64,000 nt of DNA from Streptomyces lydicus (GCF_004125265.1 NZ_RDTE01000003.1:6448001-6512000); one strand, 5' to 3'; positions 1-8,739 are shown, numbered from the stretch's first letter. Notes: a model not told the origin generated them from the letters alone. Numbers and translations are program-made.

Positions 1-232
1 CCTGCATGGTGGCGACCAGCAGATGCACCTTGGAGGGGAAGTAGCGGTAGAGGGTGCCGAGCGCGACGCCCGAGGACTCGGCGACCTCGCGCATCTGCAC
101 GGCGTCGAAGCCACCACGGGACGCCAGCTTGGCGCTGGTGTGCAGGATGCGGCGGCGCCGCGCCTCCTGACGCTCGGTCAGGGGAGGACTCGCGGGAAGG
201 GCCGGTCTGGCCGCCTTGGATTCCGTAGTCAT
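1..232 (-). CDS. kstR: KstR-like TetR repressor (partial, C-terminal part outside window)
   Basis: Only the first 77 codons are present; the gene runs off the left edge. The ATG is at 232. A short basic leader is followed by a TetR helix-turn-helix in which QMREVAESSGVALGTLYRYF and then PSKVHLL can be read, very close to mycobacterial KstR, the repressor of sterol-catabolism genes that is released by a steroid CoA thioester. Support comes from outside the gene: three perfect KstR-type operators occur in this window (404, 10199, 19737), the first in this gene's own divergent promoter region, which implies autoregulation. The ligand-binding domain is not visible, so the inducer cannot be judged. 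Another TetR with the same half-site is possible. Confidence 0.8.
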   Translation of the reverse strand, partial: MTTESKAARPALPASPPLTERQEARRRRILHTSAKLASRGGFDAVQMREVAESSGVALGTLYRYFPSKVHLLVATMQ

Positions 233-378
233 ATTTCCCATTCCGTGGCATTCCGTCCGCGATGCGGTGAGTGCCGGTGGTGTGCTCGGCACAGCATGGC
301 AGGGGGGCGGGTGGTGGCGCGAATCACCTGGTGCGGCTCTTTTCGCCTCGTTCTCGGCCGGTAGATTCGAAGCTGGTT

Positions 379-403
379 GAACTGATGAGTAGCCAATCAG
401 TTC
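379..403. promoter_or_regulatory. Inverted repeat GAACTGAT-N9-ATCAGTTC
   Basis: Perfect 8-bp arms (379-386 and 396-403) directly abut the KstR-type box. This may be a second operator or an extended binding site. A possible ATG at 385 lies inside it, which argues against that start for the glycosyltransferase. Confidence 0.5.
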
Positions 404-417
404 TGAAACTTGTTCTA
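404..417. promoter_or_regulatory. KstR-type operator (site A) overlapping a -10 box
   Basis: TGAAACTTGTTCTA matches the KstR consensus TNNAACNNGTTNNA at every fixed position. Its right end merges with a -10-like TAGATT (416-421), so a bound repressor would block the promoter of the glycosyltransferase operon that starts at 472. The divergent kstR-like gene starts at 232, so the same site could serve autoregulation. Confidence 0.75.
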
Positions 418-471
418 GATTACCGCCAGCGGTTACGCTCCGGCGAAAGTCCAGTGAGAAGGGGGCCGAGC

Positions 472-1884
472 GTGACCGCAGAGGCCGTCCAGGCAGCCGC
501 GCCTCGCCCCGCAGAGGCCTCCTCGGCCTCCGCCCCGTCGAACGGCGAGCGTCCCCTGCGCATCGCGATGCTCACGTATAAGGGGAACCCGTTCTGCGGC
601 GGCCAGGGCGTCTACGTCCGCCACCTCTCGCGCGAACTGGCCCGCCTCGGCCACACCGTCGAGGTCATCGGCGCCCAGCCCTACCCCGTCCTGGACGAGG
701 GGGTGACCCTGACCGAGCTGCCCAGCCTGGACCTCTACCGCCAGCCCGACCCGTTCCGCACGCCGAAGGCCGGCGAGTACCGCGACTGGATCGACGCCCT
801 CGAAGTCGGCACGATGTGGACCGGCGGCTTCCCCGAGCCGCTGACCTTCTCCCTGCGGGCCCGGCGCCATCTCGCCGCCCGCCGCGGCCAGTTCGACGTC
901 GTCCACGACAACCAGACCCTCGGCTACGGTCTGCTCGGCGGGCCCGGCGCGCTCGGCGCCCCGCTGGTGACCACCATCCACCACCCCATCACCGTCGACC
1001 GTCGCCTCGATCTGGAGGCCGCCGACGGCTGGAAGCGCCGCGCCTCCGTCCGCCGCTGGTACGGCTTCACCCGGATGCAGAAGCGCGTCGCCCGGCGGCT
1101 GCCGTCGGTGCTGACCGTCTCCGGCTCCTCCCGCCAGGAGATCGTCGACGACCTCGGAGTGTCCGCAGGGCGGATCCATGTGGTCCATATCGGCGCCGAC
1201 ACCGACCTGTTCTCGCCGGATGCCTCGGTGGCCGAGGTGCCGGGCCGGATCGTCACCACCTCCAGCGCGGACGTGCCGCTCAAGGGCCTGATCCACCTGG
1301 TCGAGGCGCTCGCCAAGGTGCGCACCGAGAACCCCGAGGCGCATCTGGTGGTCGTCGGCAAGCGCGCCGACGACGGGCCGGTGGCCGCCGCCATCGAGCG
1401 GCTCGGGCTGTCCGGCGCCATCGAATTCGTCAAGGGCATCACCGACGGCGAACTCGTCGACCTGGTGCGCAGCGCCCAGATCGCCTGTGTCCCCTCCCTC
1501 TACGAGGGCTTCTCACTGCCCGCGGCCGAAGCGATGGCCACCGGCGCCCCGTTGCTGGCGACCACCGGCGGCGCGATCCCCGAGGTCGCCGGGCCGGACG
1601 GCGAGACCTGCCTCGCGGTGCCGCCGGGCGACGCCGACGCGCTGGCGGGCGGACTGCTCCGGCTGCTGGGCGACGAGACGCTGCGCCGGCGGCTCGGCGC
1701 GGCCGGCAGGGAACGGGTGCTGGCCCGCTTCACCTGGCGCCAGGCCGCCCTCGGCACCGCCGAGCGCTACCGCCAGGCCATCGCCCTCCAGGGCGGCCGG
1801 GAAGCCGCCCGTACCTCGTTGCGGGTCACGTCCGACAAGGCCGCCGACGCCGCGCCCACGCCGAGCACCGCCGGACACGTCTAG
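472..1884 (+). CDS. GT4-family glycosyltransferase
   Basis: A 470-aa retaining glycosyltransferase of the GT-B fold, GT4 family. It probably transfers a sugar from a nucleotide donor to a lipid or other acceptor at the cytoplasmic membrane. The N-terminal acceptor domain has the start RIAMLTYKGNPFCGGQGVYV, with the Gly-rich loop after strand 1. The C-terminal donor domain carries the EX7E motif in YEGFSLPAAEAMATG. The GTG at 472 was chosen because GAAGGGGG precedes it by a normal distance; an ATG at 385 lies inside the operator region. The residues before the catalytic core are Ala/Pro-rich. It heads an operon with a methyltransferase and a toroid protein and has a KstR-type operator in its promoter. 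The acceptor is unknown. Confidence 0.85.
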   Translation: MTAEAVQAAAPRPAEASSASAPSNGERPLRIAMLTYKGNPFCGGQGVYVRHLSRELARLGHTVEVIGAQPYPVLDEGVTLTELPSLDLYRQPDPFRTPKAGEYRDWIDALEVGTMWTGGFPEPLTFSLRARRHLAARRGQFDVVHDNQTLGYGLLGGPGALGAPLVTTIHHPITVDRRLDLEAADGWKRRASVRRWYGFTRMQKRVARRLPSVLTVSGSSRQEIVDDLGVSAGRIHVVHIGADTDLFSPDASVAEVPGRIVTTSSADVPLKGLIHLVEALAKVRTENPEAHLVVVGKRADDGPVAAAIERLGLSGAIEFVKGITDGELVDLVRSAQIACVPSLYEGFSLPAAEAMATGAPLLATTGGAIPEVAGPDGETCLAVPPGDADALAGGLLRLLGDETLRRRLGAAGRERVLARFTWRQAALGTAERYRQAIALQGGREAARTSLRVTSDKAADAAPTPSTAGHV

Positions 1885-1953
1885 CGGCCCGGCCGGCCCC
1901 GCCCTCTTTCCGCAGCCACACCGCCACCAACCGCCGGACGAAAGCAGAACGCC

Positions 1954-2886
1954 GTGCTGACCGTCGACTTTTCCCGTTTCCCGCTCGCTCCGGGCGACCG
2001 CGTGCTCGACCTGGGGTGCGGCGCAGGCCGGCATGCCTTCGAGTGCTACCGGCGCGGCGCGCAGGTCGTCGCCCTCGACCAGAACGGCGAGGAGATCCGC
2101 GAGGTCGCCAAGTGGTTCGCCGCGATGGAGGAGGCGGGCGAGGCCCCGGCGGGCGCCTCCGCCACCGCCATGGAGGGCGATGCGCTGAACCTGCCGTTCC
2201 CCGACGACAGTTTCGACGTCGTGATCATCTCCGAGGTCATGGAGCACATCCCGGACGACAAGGGGGTGCTCGCCGAGATGGTCCGGGTGCTGCGCCCCGG
2301 TGGCCGGATCGCCGTCACCGTCCCGCGCTACGGCCCCGAGAAGGTCTGCTGGACGCTCAGCGACGCCTACCACGAGGTCGAGGGCGGCCATATCCGCATC
2401 TACCGCGGCGATGAACTCCTCGGCAAGATGCGGGAAGCCGGGCTGGAGCCGTACGGCACCCACCACGCCCACGGGCTGCACAGCCCCTACTGGTGGCTCA
2501 AGTGCGCCTTCGGGGTCGACAACGACAAGGCGCTGCCGGTGCAGGCGTACCACAAGCTGCTGGTCTGGGACATCATGAAGAAGCCGCTGGCCACCCGGCT
2601 CGCCGAGCGGGCGCTCAACCCCGTCATCGGCAAGAGCTTCGTGGTCTACGCGACCAAGCCGCACCTTCCGGAGACGGCCGCCGCCGAGCCCGCCGCCACA
2701 GCGGAGAGCGAGCCCGTCGAGGCCGCCACCCCCGCCCGTCAGTCCGCCCGGAGCACCAAGTCCGGCGCCAGGACCGGCGCCAAGAAGGCCGCGGGCGCCA
2801 AGCCGGCCGCCGAGCCCACCTCCAGGACCTCCACCGCCAAGTCCTCCGCCAAGTCCGCCAAGAACTCCACCGGGGCCGCCAAGTGA
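1954..2886 (+). CDS. Class I SAM-dependent methyltransferase with Lys/Ala-rich tail
   Basis: A 310-aa Rossmann-fold methyltransferase of the UbiE/Methyltransf_11 kind. Motif I is VLDLGCGAGRHA near residue 20, and VIISEVMEHIPD follows at motif IV. The first 235 residues form the catalytic part. The last 60 or so are a low-complexity tail rich in Ala, Lys, Ser and Thr, which could bind nucleic acid or anionic lipid head groups or may simply be disordered. It lies 69 bp behind the glycosyltransferase, and its stop overlaps the next start (GTGA), so the three genes are probably co-translated. The substrate is not known; the context suggests it methylates the product of the neighbouring glycosyltransferase. 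Confidence 0.85.
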   Translation: MLTVDFSRFPLAPGDRVLDLGCGAGRHAFECYRRGAQVVALDQNGEEIREVAKWFAAMEEAGEAPAGASATAMEGDALNLPFPDDSFDVVIISEVMEHIPDDKGVLAEMVRVLRPGGRIAVTVPRYGPEKVCWTLSDAYHEVEGGHIRIYRGDELLGKMREAGLEPYGTHHAHGLHSPYWWLKCAFGVDNDKALPVQAYHKLLVWDIMKKPLATRLAERALNPVIGKSFVVYATKPHLPETAAAEPAATAESEPVEAATPARQSARSTKSGARTGAKKAAGAKPAAEPTSRTSTAKSSAKSAKNSTGAAK

Positions 2887-3965
2887 CAAGTCCCGGGCGT
2901 ACCGAACGGCTGGTCCTGCCGGGGGTGCTCACCGCCGAAGAGGCGGCCCGCACGGTGGCCGGCATCCTGGCGGCCCAGCGGCCGGACGGCGCGATCCCCT
3001 GGTTCCGGGGTCACCACCTCGACCCGTGGGACCACACCGAGGCCGCCATGGCCCTGGACGCGGCCGGCGAACACGAGCGTGCCGAGGCGGCGTACGACTG
3101 GCTGGTACGGCATCAGAACCCGGACGGGTCCTGGTACGCGGCCTACGCCGACGGTGACGCCGAGGAGCCCACCGACCGCGGCCGGGAGACCAACTTCTGC
3201 GCCTATATCGCGGTCGGCGTCTGGCACCACTACCTCTCCACCGGCGACGAGACCTTCCTCGACCGCATGTGGCCCGCGGTCCACTCGGCGATCGAGTACG
3301 TCCTGGAGCTCCAGCAGCCCGGCGGCGAGATCGGCTGGAAGCGCGAGGACGACGGCACGCCCGTGAACGACGCGCTGCTGACCGGCTCGTCCTCCGTCTA
3401 CCAGGCACTGCGCTGTGCGCTCGCCCTGGCCGCACAGCGCGAGGAGCCCCAGCCCGACTGGGAACTGGCGGCCGGCAGCCTCGGCCATGCGATACGCAGC
3501 CACCCCGAGCGGTTCCTCGACAAGGCCCGCTACTCCATGGACTGGTACTACCCGATCCTGGGCGGCGCGGTCCGCGGTGCGGCGGCCAGGGAGCGTATCG
3601 ACGCGGAGTGGGAACGCTTCGTCGTGCCCGGTCTGGGCGTGCGCTGTGTGCTGCCCAACCCCTGGGTCACCGGCGGGGAGAGCGCCGAACTGGCGCTCGC
3701 GCTGTGGGCGATGGGGGAGTCCGAGCGGGCCGTACAGATCCTCAAGTGGATCCAGCACCTGCGCGCCGAGGACGGCATGTACTGGACCGGTTACGTCTTC
3801 GACGACGACGCGATCTGGCCCCGCGAACGCACCTCCTGGACGGCCGGTTCGCTGCTGCTCGCGGTGGCCGCCCTGGGCGGCGACGAGGCCACCACCTCGG
3901 TCTTCGGGGGCGAGTGGCTGCCGACGGGGCTCGATCCGGACTGCTGCCGGCCGCCGGGCCCGTAG
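2883..3965 (+). CDS. Alpha/alpha-toroid protein (prenyltransferase/squalene-cyclase-like)
   Basis: A 360-aa protein made of repeated helical hairpins with QNPDGSWYAAY-type turns, as in prenyltransferase/terpene-cyclase toroids and six-hairpin glycosidases. The DXDD motif of squalene-hopene cyclases is not seen, so cyclase activity is doubtful. The GTG start at 2883 overlaps the methyltransferase stop by four bases. A DDDAIWPRERTSWT stretch near the C-terminus resembles an active-site rim. Third gene of the glycosyltransferase operon; followed by a GC-rich stem-loop. A glycoside-processing role or a scaffolding role are both possible, and neither can be chosen from sequence. Confidence 0.7.
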   Translation: MTSPGRTERLVLPGVLTAEEAARTVAGILAAQRPDGAIPWFRGHHLDPWDHTEAAMALDAAGEHERAEAAYDWLVRHQNPDGSWYAAYADGDAEEPTDRGRETNFCAYIAVGVWHHYLSTGDETFLDRMWPAVHSAIEYVLELQQPGGEIGWKREDDGTPVNDALLTGSSSVYQALRCALALAAQREEPQPDWELAAGSLGHAIRSHPERFLDKARYSMDWYYPILGGAVRGAAARERIDAEWERFVVPGLGVRCVLPNPWVTGGESAELALALWAMGESERAVQILKWIQHLRAEDGMYWTGYVFDDDAIWPRERTSWTAGSLLLAVAALGGDEATTSVFGGEWLPTGLDPDCCRPPGP

Positions 3966-3971
3966 GGCGGC

Positions 3972-4012
3972 GCGCCCTCCCCGGAAAAGGCGCGCGGGGA
4001 GGGGGAGGGCGC
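3972..4012 (+). terminator. Stem-loop terminator after the glycosyltransferase operon
   Basis: GCGCCCTCCCC (3972-3982) pairs perfectly with 4002-4012. There is no T tract, as is usual in Streptomyces. It ends three bases before the -10 box of the next gene. Confidence 0.6.
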
Positions 4013-4027
4013 ACTAATGTGCGCCGC

Positions 4028-4831
4028 ATGACACTCCAAGGATCCCTCACCCACGAGGAATACTGCGCCCAACTCCTCGCCGAGACCGACGCGTTCCGGC
4101 AGATCGTACGGACCGCCGACCTCTCGGCGACCGTGCCGACCTGCCCCGACTGGACGCTGGCCGATCTCGCCCGGCATGTGGGGGGTGCGCACCGCTGGGC
4201 CGGCGCGCTCGTCGCCACCCGCGCGGCGGAGAGCGTCGACCCCGCGGACGTCCCCGAGGGCGCGGGGCCCGGGGGCGAGGACGCGGCGGCGCTCGACGCC
4301 TGGCTGGCGGCGGGCGCCGAGCAGACCGTCGCCGCCCTGCGGGAGGCCGGCCCCGATGCGGAGGTCTGGAGCTGGACGACGGCCCGGAACTCCGGGTTCT
4401 GGGCCCGCCGGATGACCCATGAGACGGTCGTCCACCGGGCCGATGCGGCGCTCACCGCCGGTGTCCCCTTCGAGGTCCCCGCGCCGGTGGCCGCGGACTG
4501 TCTGGAGGAGTGGCTGCAGATCGGTGAACTGCCGATGGTGGTGGCCCGCTTCGCCGAGCGTGGCGGCAACCTGCTCGGCCCCGGCCGGACGATCCACGTC
4601 CACGCCACCGACGCCCCGCCCGGTGTGGACGCCGAGTGGCTGCTCGACCTCACGGGGGAGGCGCCCACCCACCGCCGCACCCACGAGAAGGCGGCGGTCG
4701 CGCTGCGCGGCCCCCTCACCGATGTGCTCCAGGTCCTCTACCGACGGCTGCCCGCCGACAGCGACCGGGTCGAGGTGCTGGGCGAGCGCGCCCTGCTCGA
4801 CCAGTGGCTGGAGTGGGCGTCCTTCGGGTGA
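4028..4831 (+). CDS. Maleylpyruvate isomerase/DinB-family mycothiol-dependent enzyme
   Basis: A 267-aa member of the mycothiol-dependent maleylpyruvate isomerase family. The N-terminal DinB-like four-helix domain has a CPDWTLADLARHVGGAHRWA segment with the first metal-binding His, and MTHETVVHRADA carries the other two. A small C-terminal MDMPI-type domain follows. Members use mycothiol as cofactor for isomerisation or conjugation reactions. No ribosome binding site precedes the ATG. Instead TAATGT (4015-4020) lies 7 nt upstream, as expected for a leaderless transcript. The substrate is unknown and the gene appears to be monocistronic. It converges with the LLM oxidoreductase gene, with 14 bp between the stops. 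Confidence 0.8.
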   Translation: MTLQGSLTHEEYCAQLLAETDAFRQIVRTADLSATVPTCPDWTLADLARHVGGAHRWAGALVATRAAESVDPADVPEGAGPGGEDAAALDAWLAAGAEQTVAALREAGPDAEVWSWTTARNSGFWARRMTHETVVHRADAALTAGVPFEVPAPVAADCLEEWLQIGELPMVVARFAERGGNLLGPGRTIHVHATDAPPGVDAEWLLDLTGEAPTHRRTHEKAAVALRGPLTDVLQVLYRRLPADSDRVEVLGERALLDQWLEWASFG

Positions 4832-4845
4832 GCGGCCGGCCGGGG

Positions 4846-5856
4846 TCAGGAGTTGAGCTCGGCCAGTACCCGTAGCGTGTGCGGGTCCGGGGCGGTGACC
4901 AGCAGATCCGTGACCGGGCCCGCGCGCCACAACTCCAGCCGCTCGGCGATCCGTTCCCGTGGGCCGACCAGGGAGATCTCGTCGGCGAAGGCGTCCGGAA
5001 CGGCGCGGACGGCCTCCTCCTTACGGCCGTCGAGGAAGAGCCGCTGCACCCGCCGGGCCTCCTCCTCGAACCCCATCCGCGCCATCAGATCGGCGTGGAA
5101 GTTCCTGGCGGCGTGGCCCATCCCGCCGATGTAGAAGCCGAGCATGGCCTTGACCGGCAGCAGCCCCTCGGCGAGGTCGTCACAGACCACGGCGCGGGCC
5201 ATCGGGGCGATCAGGAAGCCCTCCGGGGCGCCGTCGAGCGAGGCCCGGTAGACGTCGGTGCGCTGCGGCGACCAGTACAGCGGCAGCCAGCCGTCCGCGA
5301 TCCGGGTGGTCTGGGCGATGTTCTTGGGGCCCTCGGCACCGAGGAGGAGCGGAATGTCCGCCCGGAGCGGATGGGAGATGGGCTTGAGCGGCTTGCCGAG
5401 GCCGGTGCCGTCCGCACCGCGGTAGGGGTGCGGGTGGAAGCGCCCGTCCGAGGTCACCGGCCCCTCGCGGCGCAGGACCTGGCGGATCACGTCGACGTAT
5501 TCGCGGGTGGCGGTCAGCGGGCTCTTGGGGAAGGGCCGCCCGTACCAGCCCTCGACGACCTGCGGTCCGGAGAGGCCCAGGCCCAGCAGCAGGCGTCCGC
5601 CGGAGAGATGGTCGAGGGTCAGGGCGTGCATCGCGGTGGCGGTGGGGGTGCGGGCCGCCATCTGTGCGATGCCGGTGCCCAGTTTGATGCCGGAGGTGTG
5701 GGCGGCGATCCAGGTGAGCGTGGTGAAGGCGTCCGACCCCCAGGCCTCTGCCGTCCACACCGAGTCGTACCCCAGCCGCTCGGCCTCGCGGGCGAGTTCG
5801 AGGTGCCGGGGGTCGGGGCCGCGGCCCCAGTAGCCCAGTGCCAGCCCCAGTCGCAT
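4846..5856 (-). CDS. LLM-class F420-dependent oxidoreductase
   Basis: A 336-aa luciferase-like TIM-barrel oxidoreductase, probably using coenzyme F420 as Streptomyces relatives do. The N-terminus MRLGLALGYWGRGP, followed by SVWTAEAWGSDAFTTL and GTGIAQMAARTP, is typical of the F420-binding barrel, and the GRLLLGLGLSGPQVVEGW segment is diagnostic. The ATG at 5856 follows GGGAGGGG in good position; longer in-frame extensions upstream lack support. It is transcribed alone, converging with the gene ending at 4831. The substrate cannot be inferred. Confidence 0.85.
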   Translation of the reverse strand: MRLGLALGYWGRGPDPRHLELAREAERLGYDSVWTAEAWGSDAFTTLTWIAAHTSGIKLGTGIAQMAARTPTATAMHALTLDHLSGGRLLLGLGLSGPQVVEGWYGRPFPKSPLTATREYVDVIRQVLRREGPVTSDGRFHPHPYRGADGTGLGKPLKPISHPLRADIPLLLGAEGPKNIAQTTRIADGWLPLYWSPQRTDVYRASLDGAPEGFLIAPMARAVVCDDLAEGLLPVKAMLGFYIGGMGHAARNFHADLMARMGFEEEARRVQRLFLDGRKEEAVRAVPDAFADEISLVGPRERIAERLELWRAGPVTDLLVTAPDPHTLRVLAELNS

Positions 5857-6053
5857 GCCGATCGCCCCTCCCGGACGCGGTGACCGCCCCGTGCGGACGG
5901 CAGTCCGTGCCGACGGTGGCCCGTGCCGACGGCGGCCGTGGTCACAGTGGCCGCCGTGCTCACGGGGGGGGGGCAGTGCTGACCGCGCAATTGCTGACGG
6001 CCTATCAGGTCGCGTGCGTCCGGCGACTGTACGACCCGATCGCGGACATGGCA

Positions 6054-6084
6054 ACGGCCCCCCGCCGCGAGGGCGAGGGGCCGT
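6054..6084 (-). terminator. Stem-loop downstream of the DUF5336 gene
   Basis: ACGGCCCC (6054-6061) pairs with GGGGCCGT (6077-6084). It lies between the DUF5336 gene stop and the LLM gene promoter on the minus strand. Confidence 0.5.
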
Positions 6085-6123
6085 GAGGTGAGAGGCCGCG
6101 AAAGGACCGCTGTGCGTCCGGTG

Positions 6124-6945
6124 TCAGCCGCGCTGGATACCGGTGGTGTCCTGCAGCACGCCGCGACGGCCGTCCTGGGTCTGGGCGATCAGGGCCTGGC
6201 CGCGCTGCTCCACCGCGAGGTACCAGGTGCCGGGCGCCAGTTCGGCGATCGGCGCCGGCGAACCGTCCTCGCCGTACAGCGGACGGGCGACGGGGACCGC
6301 GAACCAGAACGGGGCGAAGTCCGTGGGGGCGCCGGCCGCGGGGGTGGCCGCTGCGGGGGCGGCTGCCGCATGGCCGCCGACCGTGGCGTCGGCCGGTGCC
6401 TGCTGGCCGTAGGGCTGGCCGGACTGGGGCTGCTGCTGGCCGCCCGGGTAGCCGTAGCCGTGGCCCGCCTGCTGCTGGGCGCCGGGGTAGCCGTAACCCG
6501 GGTTGGGGCCCGCGCCGTACGGGGCGGCCTGCGGCTTCGGGGCGCTGATCAGCGCGGCCTGGAGCGGCGGCAGGAGCGGCGTGGCGACGGCGCCGCCGGC
6601 CAGGATCAGGGCGGCGATCAGACCGAGGATCAGGCCGGGGCCGACGCTGGGGAAGGTGAAGAGGGTCCACAGTTCCGTCCAGGCCACGAAGACGGTGAGG
6701 GCGACACCGAACTGGGCGAGGTCGAGACCGGCCACCTTGCGCGGCTGCGACTGCGGCAGGGTGCGGCCGACGACGATGACCGCCGCGCCGATCACTCCGG
6801 CCAGGTACACGCTCATGAGGAGGTTCAGCGAGTCCCAGGCATTGACGCCGGAGAAGCTGGAGAGATCGAGGAACGAGGCGATGAACAGCAACACCGCTGC
6901 TCCGATCACCACGCCGTCGCCTCGACTGAGGGAGCGGATGTTCAC
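6124..6945 (-). CDS. DUF5336 (34 kDa antigen-type) membrane protein
   Basis: A 273-aa protein with four predicted membrane segments (about residues 11-27, 42-60, 77-96 and 103-121). A Gln/Gly/Tyr/Pro-rich linker (about 135-185, repeats of the YGYPGGQQQ type) and a short C-terminal globular part (FAPFWFAVPV onward) follow. This layout is that of the actinobacterial DUF5336/34 kDa antigen family, of unknown function. The GTG start at 6945 is preceded by AAAGGA. It stands alone, with a stem-loop behind it. Confidence 0.8.
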   Translation of the reverse strand: MNIRSLSRGDGVVIGAAVLLFIASFLDLSSFSGVNAWDSLNLLMSVYLAGVIGAAVIVVGRTLPQSQPRKVAGLDLAQFGVALTVFVAWTELWTLFTFPSVGPGLILGLIAALILAGGAVATPLLPPLQAALISAPKPQAAPYGAGPNPGYGYPGAQQQAGHGYGYPGGQQQPQSGQPYGQQAPADATVGGHAAAAPAAATPAAGAPTDFAPFWFAVPVARPLYGEDGSPAPIAELAPGTWYLAVEQRGQALIAQTQDGRRGVLQDTTGIQRG

Positions 6946-7154
6946 GTAAGGGTCCTTTGTCGGTTTCGTGGGTCCGGTCGTCGCTGTCGCGGTGCGCAGT
7001 GCGAGGCACGGCGGTGGCCACCCATCGTAAAGGGGAACCTATCGCCGAATCCTGTGGGCCGTCCTCTTCGTCGGCCGCGCTATCGGTGCGGCGTATCGGA
7101 GCCGGTATCGGAGCTGGTATGGGGTGGGTTTCGCGGGCGCGGACGGCGCTCCGG

Positions 7155-8054
7155 TCAGTGCGGCAAGAAGTCCGTAATGCCCTCGGTGATCCCCCGGGCC
7201 GCCTTTTGCCGCCACCGGGCGTCGGTCAATTGCGCGGCGTCCTCGGGGTCGCGCATATTGCCGCACTCGAGGAAGACCTTCGGCACCGTGGAGAGGTTGA
7301 GGCCGCCGAGATCGGAGCGTACGTCGAGTCCGGTGCCCTCGCCGATGTAATTGGAACGCGGGCTTCCGGTGACCGCATGGAACCGGTCGGCGAGCCGTTC
7401 GCCCAGCTTCCGCGAGGGCGCCACGATCGCTGCGGTATCGGCCGGGCCGGACGTGACGCGCGCGGGGAGGATGACATGGAAGCCGCGGTTGCCGGCGCCC
7501 GAGCCGTCGGCGTGGATCGAGAGTGCGGCATCGGCGTGCGCGGTGTTCCCGACGGCGGCGCGCTTGTCCACGCACGGCCCGTACGGGCGGTCGCCGTCCT
7601 GGGTGAACACGACCTTGGCGCCCGCCTTCTGGAGGAGGGTGCGGGCGCGGCGGGCGACATCGAGGGTGAAGGACGCCTCGGCGTAGCCGTCGTTGGTGGA
7701 GGTGCCGGTGGTGTCGCACTCCTTGTGGCCGTTGCCGATGTCCACCTGGCGGGCGATCTCCCGGCCGTGATCGTTGTTGTGCGGATTGTGGCCGGGGTCG
7801 ATCACCACGACCTTGCCCTTGAGGCTGCCGTGCGGGCCGCCCGGGCGCTGGGGGCCGCCGCTCGCCGCGCCGCCGCTCCCGTGCCCCGGCGACCGGCTCG
7901 GTGCGGGCGGCCCGGCCCCCGGGGGCCCGGCGCCGTCACCCGCCGACCGCCACACCAGCCAGCCCCCGAGGCCGGCGGCCACCACGGCGGCCACCACGAC
8001 GAGGAGGGTGCCGCGCAGGCGGCGGCGCGGAGAAGGAGTACTGCCGTTCGACAC
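7155..8054 (-). CDS. N-acetylmuramoyl-L-alanine amidase (Amidase_3), membrane anchored
   Basis: A 299-aa zinc amidase that cuts the lactyl-amide bond between MurNAc and the stem peptide of peptidoglycan. Residues 15-34 form one membrane or signal anchor; a Pro/Gly/Ser linker follows, and the catalytic domain runs from about 79. Visible zinc and catalytic residues are His in VIDPGHN, His in LSIHADG and Glu in FLECGN. The start is GTG at 8054. TACCAT (complement of 8062-8067) lies 7 nt upstream, so transcription may begin at the start codon in the 19-bp gap behind the O-methyltransferase gene. It probably acts outside the membrane in wall turnover. Confidence 0.88.
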   Translation of the reverse strand: MSNGSTPSPRRRLRGTLLVVVAAVVAAGLGGWLVWRSAGDGAGPPGAGPPAPSRSPGHGSGGAASGGPQRPGGPHGSLKGKVVVIDPGHNPHNNDHGREIARQVDIGNGHKECDTTGTSTNDGYAEASFTLDVARRARTLLQKAGAKVVFTQDGDRPYGPCVDKRAAVGNTAHADAALSIHADGSGAGNRGFHVILPARVTSGPADTAAIVAPSRKLGERLADRFHAVTGSPRSNYIGEGTGLDVRSDLGGLNLSTVPKVFLECGNMRDPEDAAQLTDARWRQKAARGITEGITDFLPH

Positions 8055-8073
8055 GTCGGCGATGGTAGCCCGC

Positions 8074-8739
8074 TCAGATGCCGGCCCCGGTGCGCCGCAG
8101 TACGCGCAGCGACCGGTGGGCCGATATCTCGGTGAAGGCGCCGGATTCCAGGGCCCTGCGGTAGATGCGGTACGGGGCCTGGCCGGTCCACTCGTCGACC
8201 GGGTCGGGGAACACGTCGTGGATCACCAGCAGCCCGTCGGGCGCGACATGCGGCGCCCAGCCCTCGTAGTCGGCGGTGGCGTGCTCGTCGGTGTGCCCGC
8301 CGTCGATGAAGACCAGGCCCACCGGCGCCTGCCAGACGGCCGCCGCCTGCGGGGAGCGGCCCACCAGGGCGATCACCTGGTCCTCCAGGCCCGCGGCGTG
8401 CAGGGTGCGTCGGAAGGTGGGCAGGGTGTCCATCCGCCCGACCTCGGGGTCGACGACGGTCGGATCGTGGTAGTCCCAGCCGGGCTGCTGCTCCTCGCTG
8501 CCCCGGTGGTGGTCGACGGTGACGGCCATGACCCCGGCGGCGCGGGCGGCGTCCGCGAGCAGGATCGTGGACCGGCCGCAGTAGGTGCCGACCTCCACCA
8601 GCGGAAGCCCGAGCGCCGCCGCCTCGGCCGCCGCCGCGTACAGCGCAAGGCCTTCGTCCACGGGCATGAAGCCCTTCGCCGCCTCGAACGCGGCGAGGAT
8701 CTCCGGCTGCGGAGCGGTCGGAGCCGTGGGAGCGGACAT
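8074..8739 (-). CDS. Class I SAM-dependent methyltransferase (Methyltransf_24 type)
   Basis: A 221-aa methyltransferase. The SAM-binding loop is VEVGTYCGRST (about 48-58) and the post-motif-II acidic strand is LVFIDGGHTDEHATADY, with LLVIHDVF after it, characteristic of the Methyltransf_24/macrocin-O-methyltransferase-like group. The ATG at 8739 is preceded by GGAGGCAG. It is located 19 bp before the amidase on the same strand. The substrate is unknown; small-molecule O-methylation is the family norm. Confidence 0.8.
   Translation of the reverse strand: MSAPTAPTAPQPEILAAFEAAKGFMPVDEGLALYAAAAEAAALGLPLVEVGTYCGRSTILLADAARAAGVMAVTVDHHRGSEEQQPGWDYHDPTVVDPEVGRMDTLPTFRRTLHAAGLEDQVIALVGRSPQAAAVWQAPVGLVFIDGGHTDEHATADYEGWAPHVAPDGLLVIHDVFPDPVDEWTGQAPYRIYRRALESGAFTEISAHRSLRVLRRTGAGI

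Noticed and set aside
584..597. AAC-CC-GTT inside the glycosyltransferase gene resembling the KstR half-sites
   Set aside because: It lacks the outer T and A of the consensus and encodes the conserved NPF residues; it is a coincidence of coding sequence.
1487..1960. Alternative frames with very high Arg/Pro/Ala content across many genes
   Set aside because: These are the usual off-frame shadows of high-GC coding sequence with no start signals or domains.
5964..5973. Run of ten G residues upstream of the LLM gene
   Set aside because: Could be a slippage site or a sequencing uncertainty, but it lies outside any gene and no regulatory role is evident.
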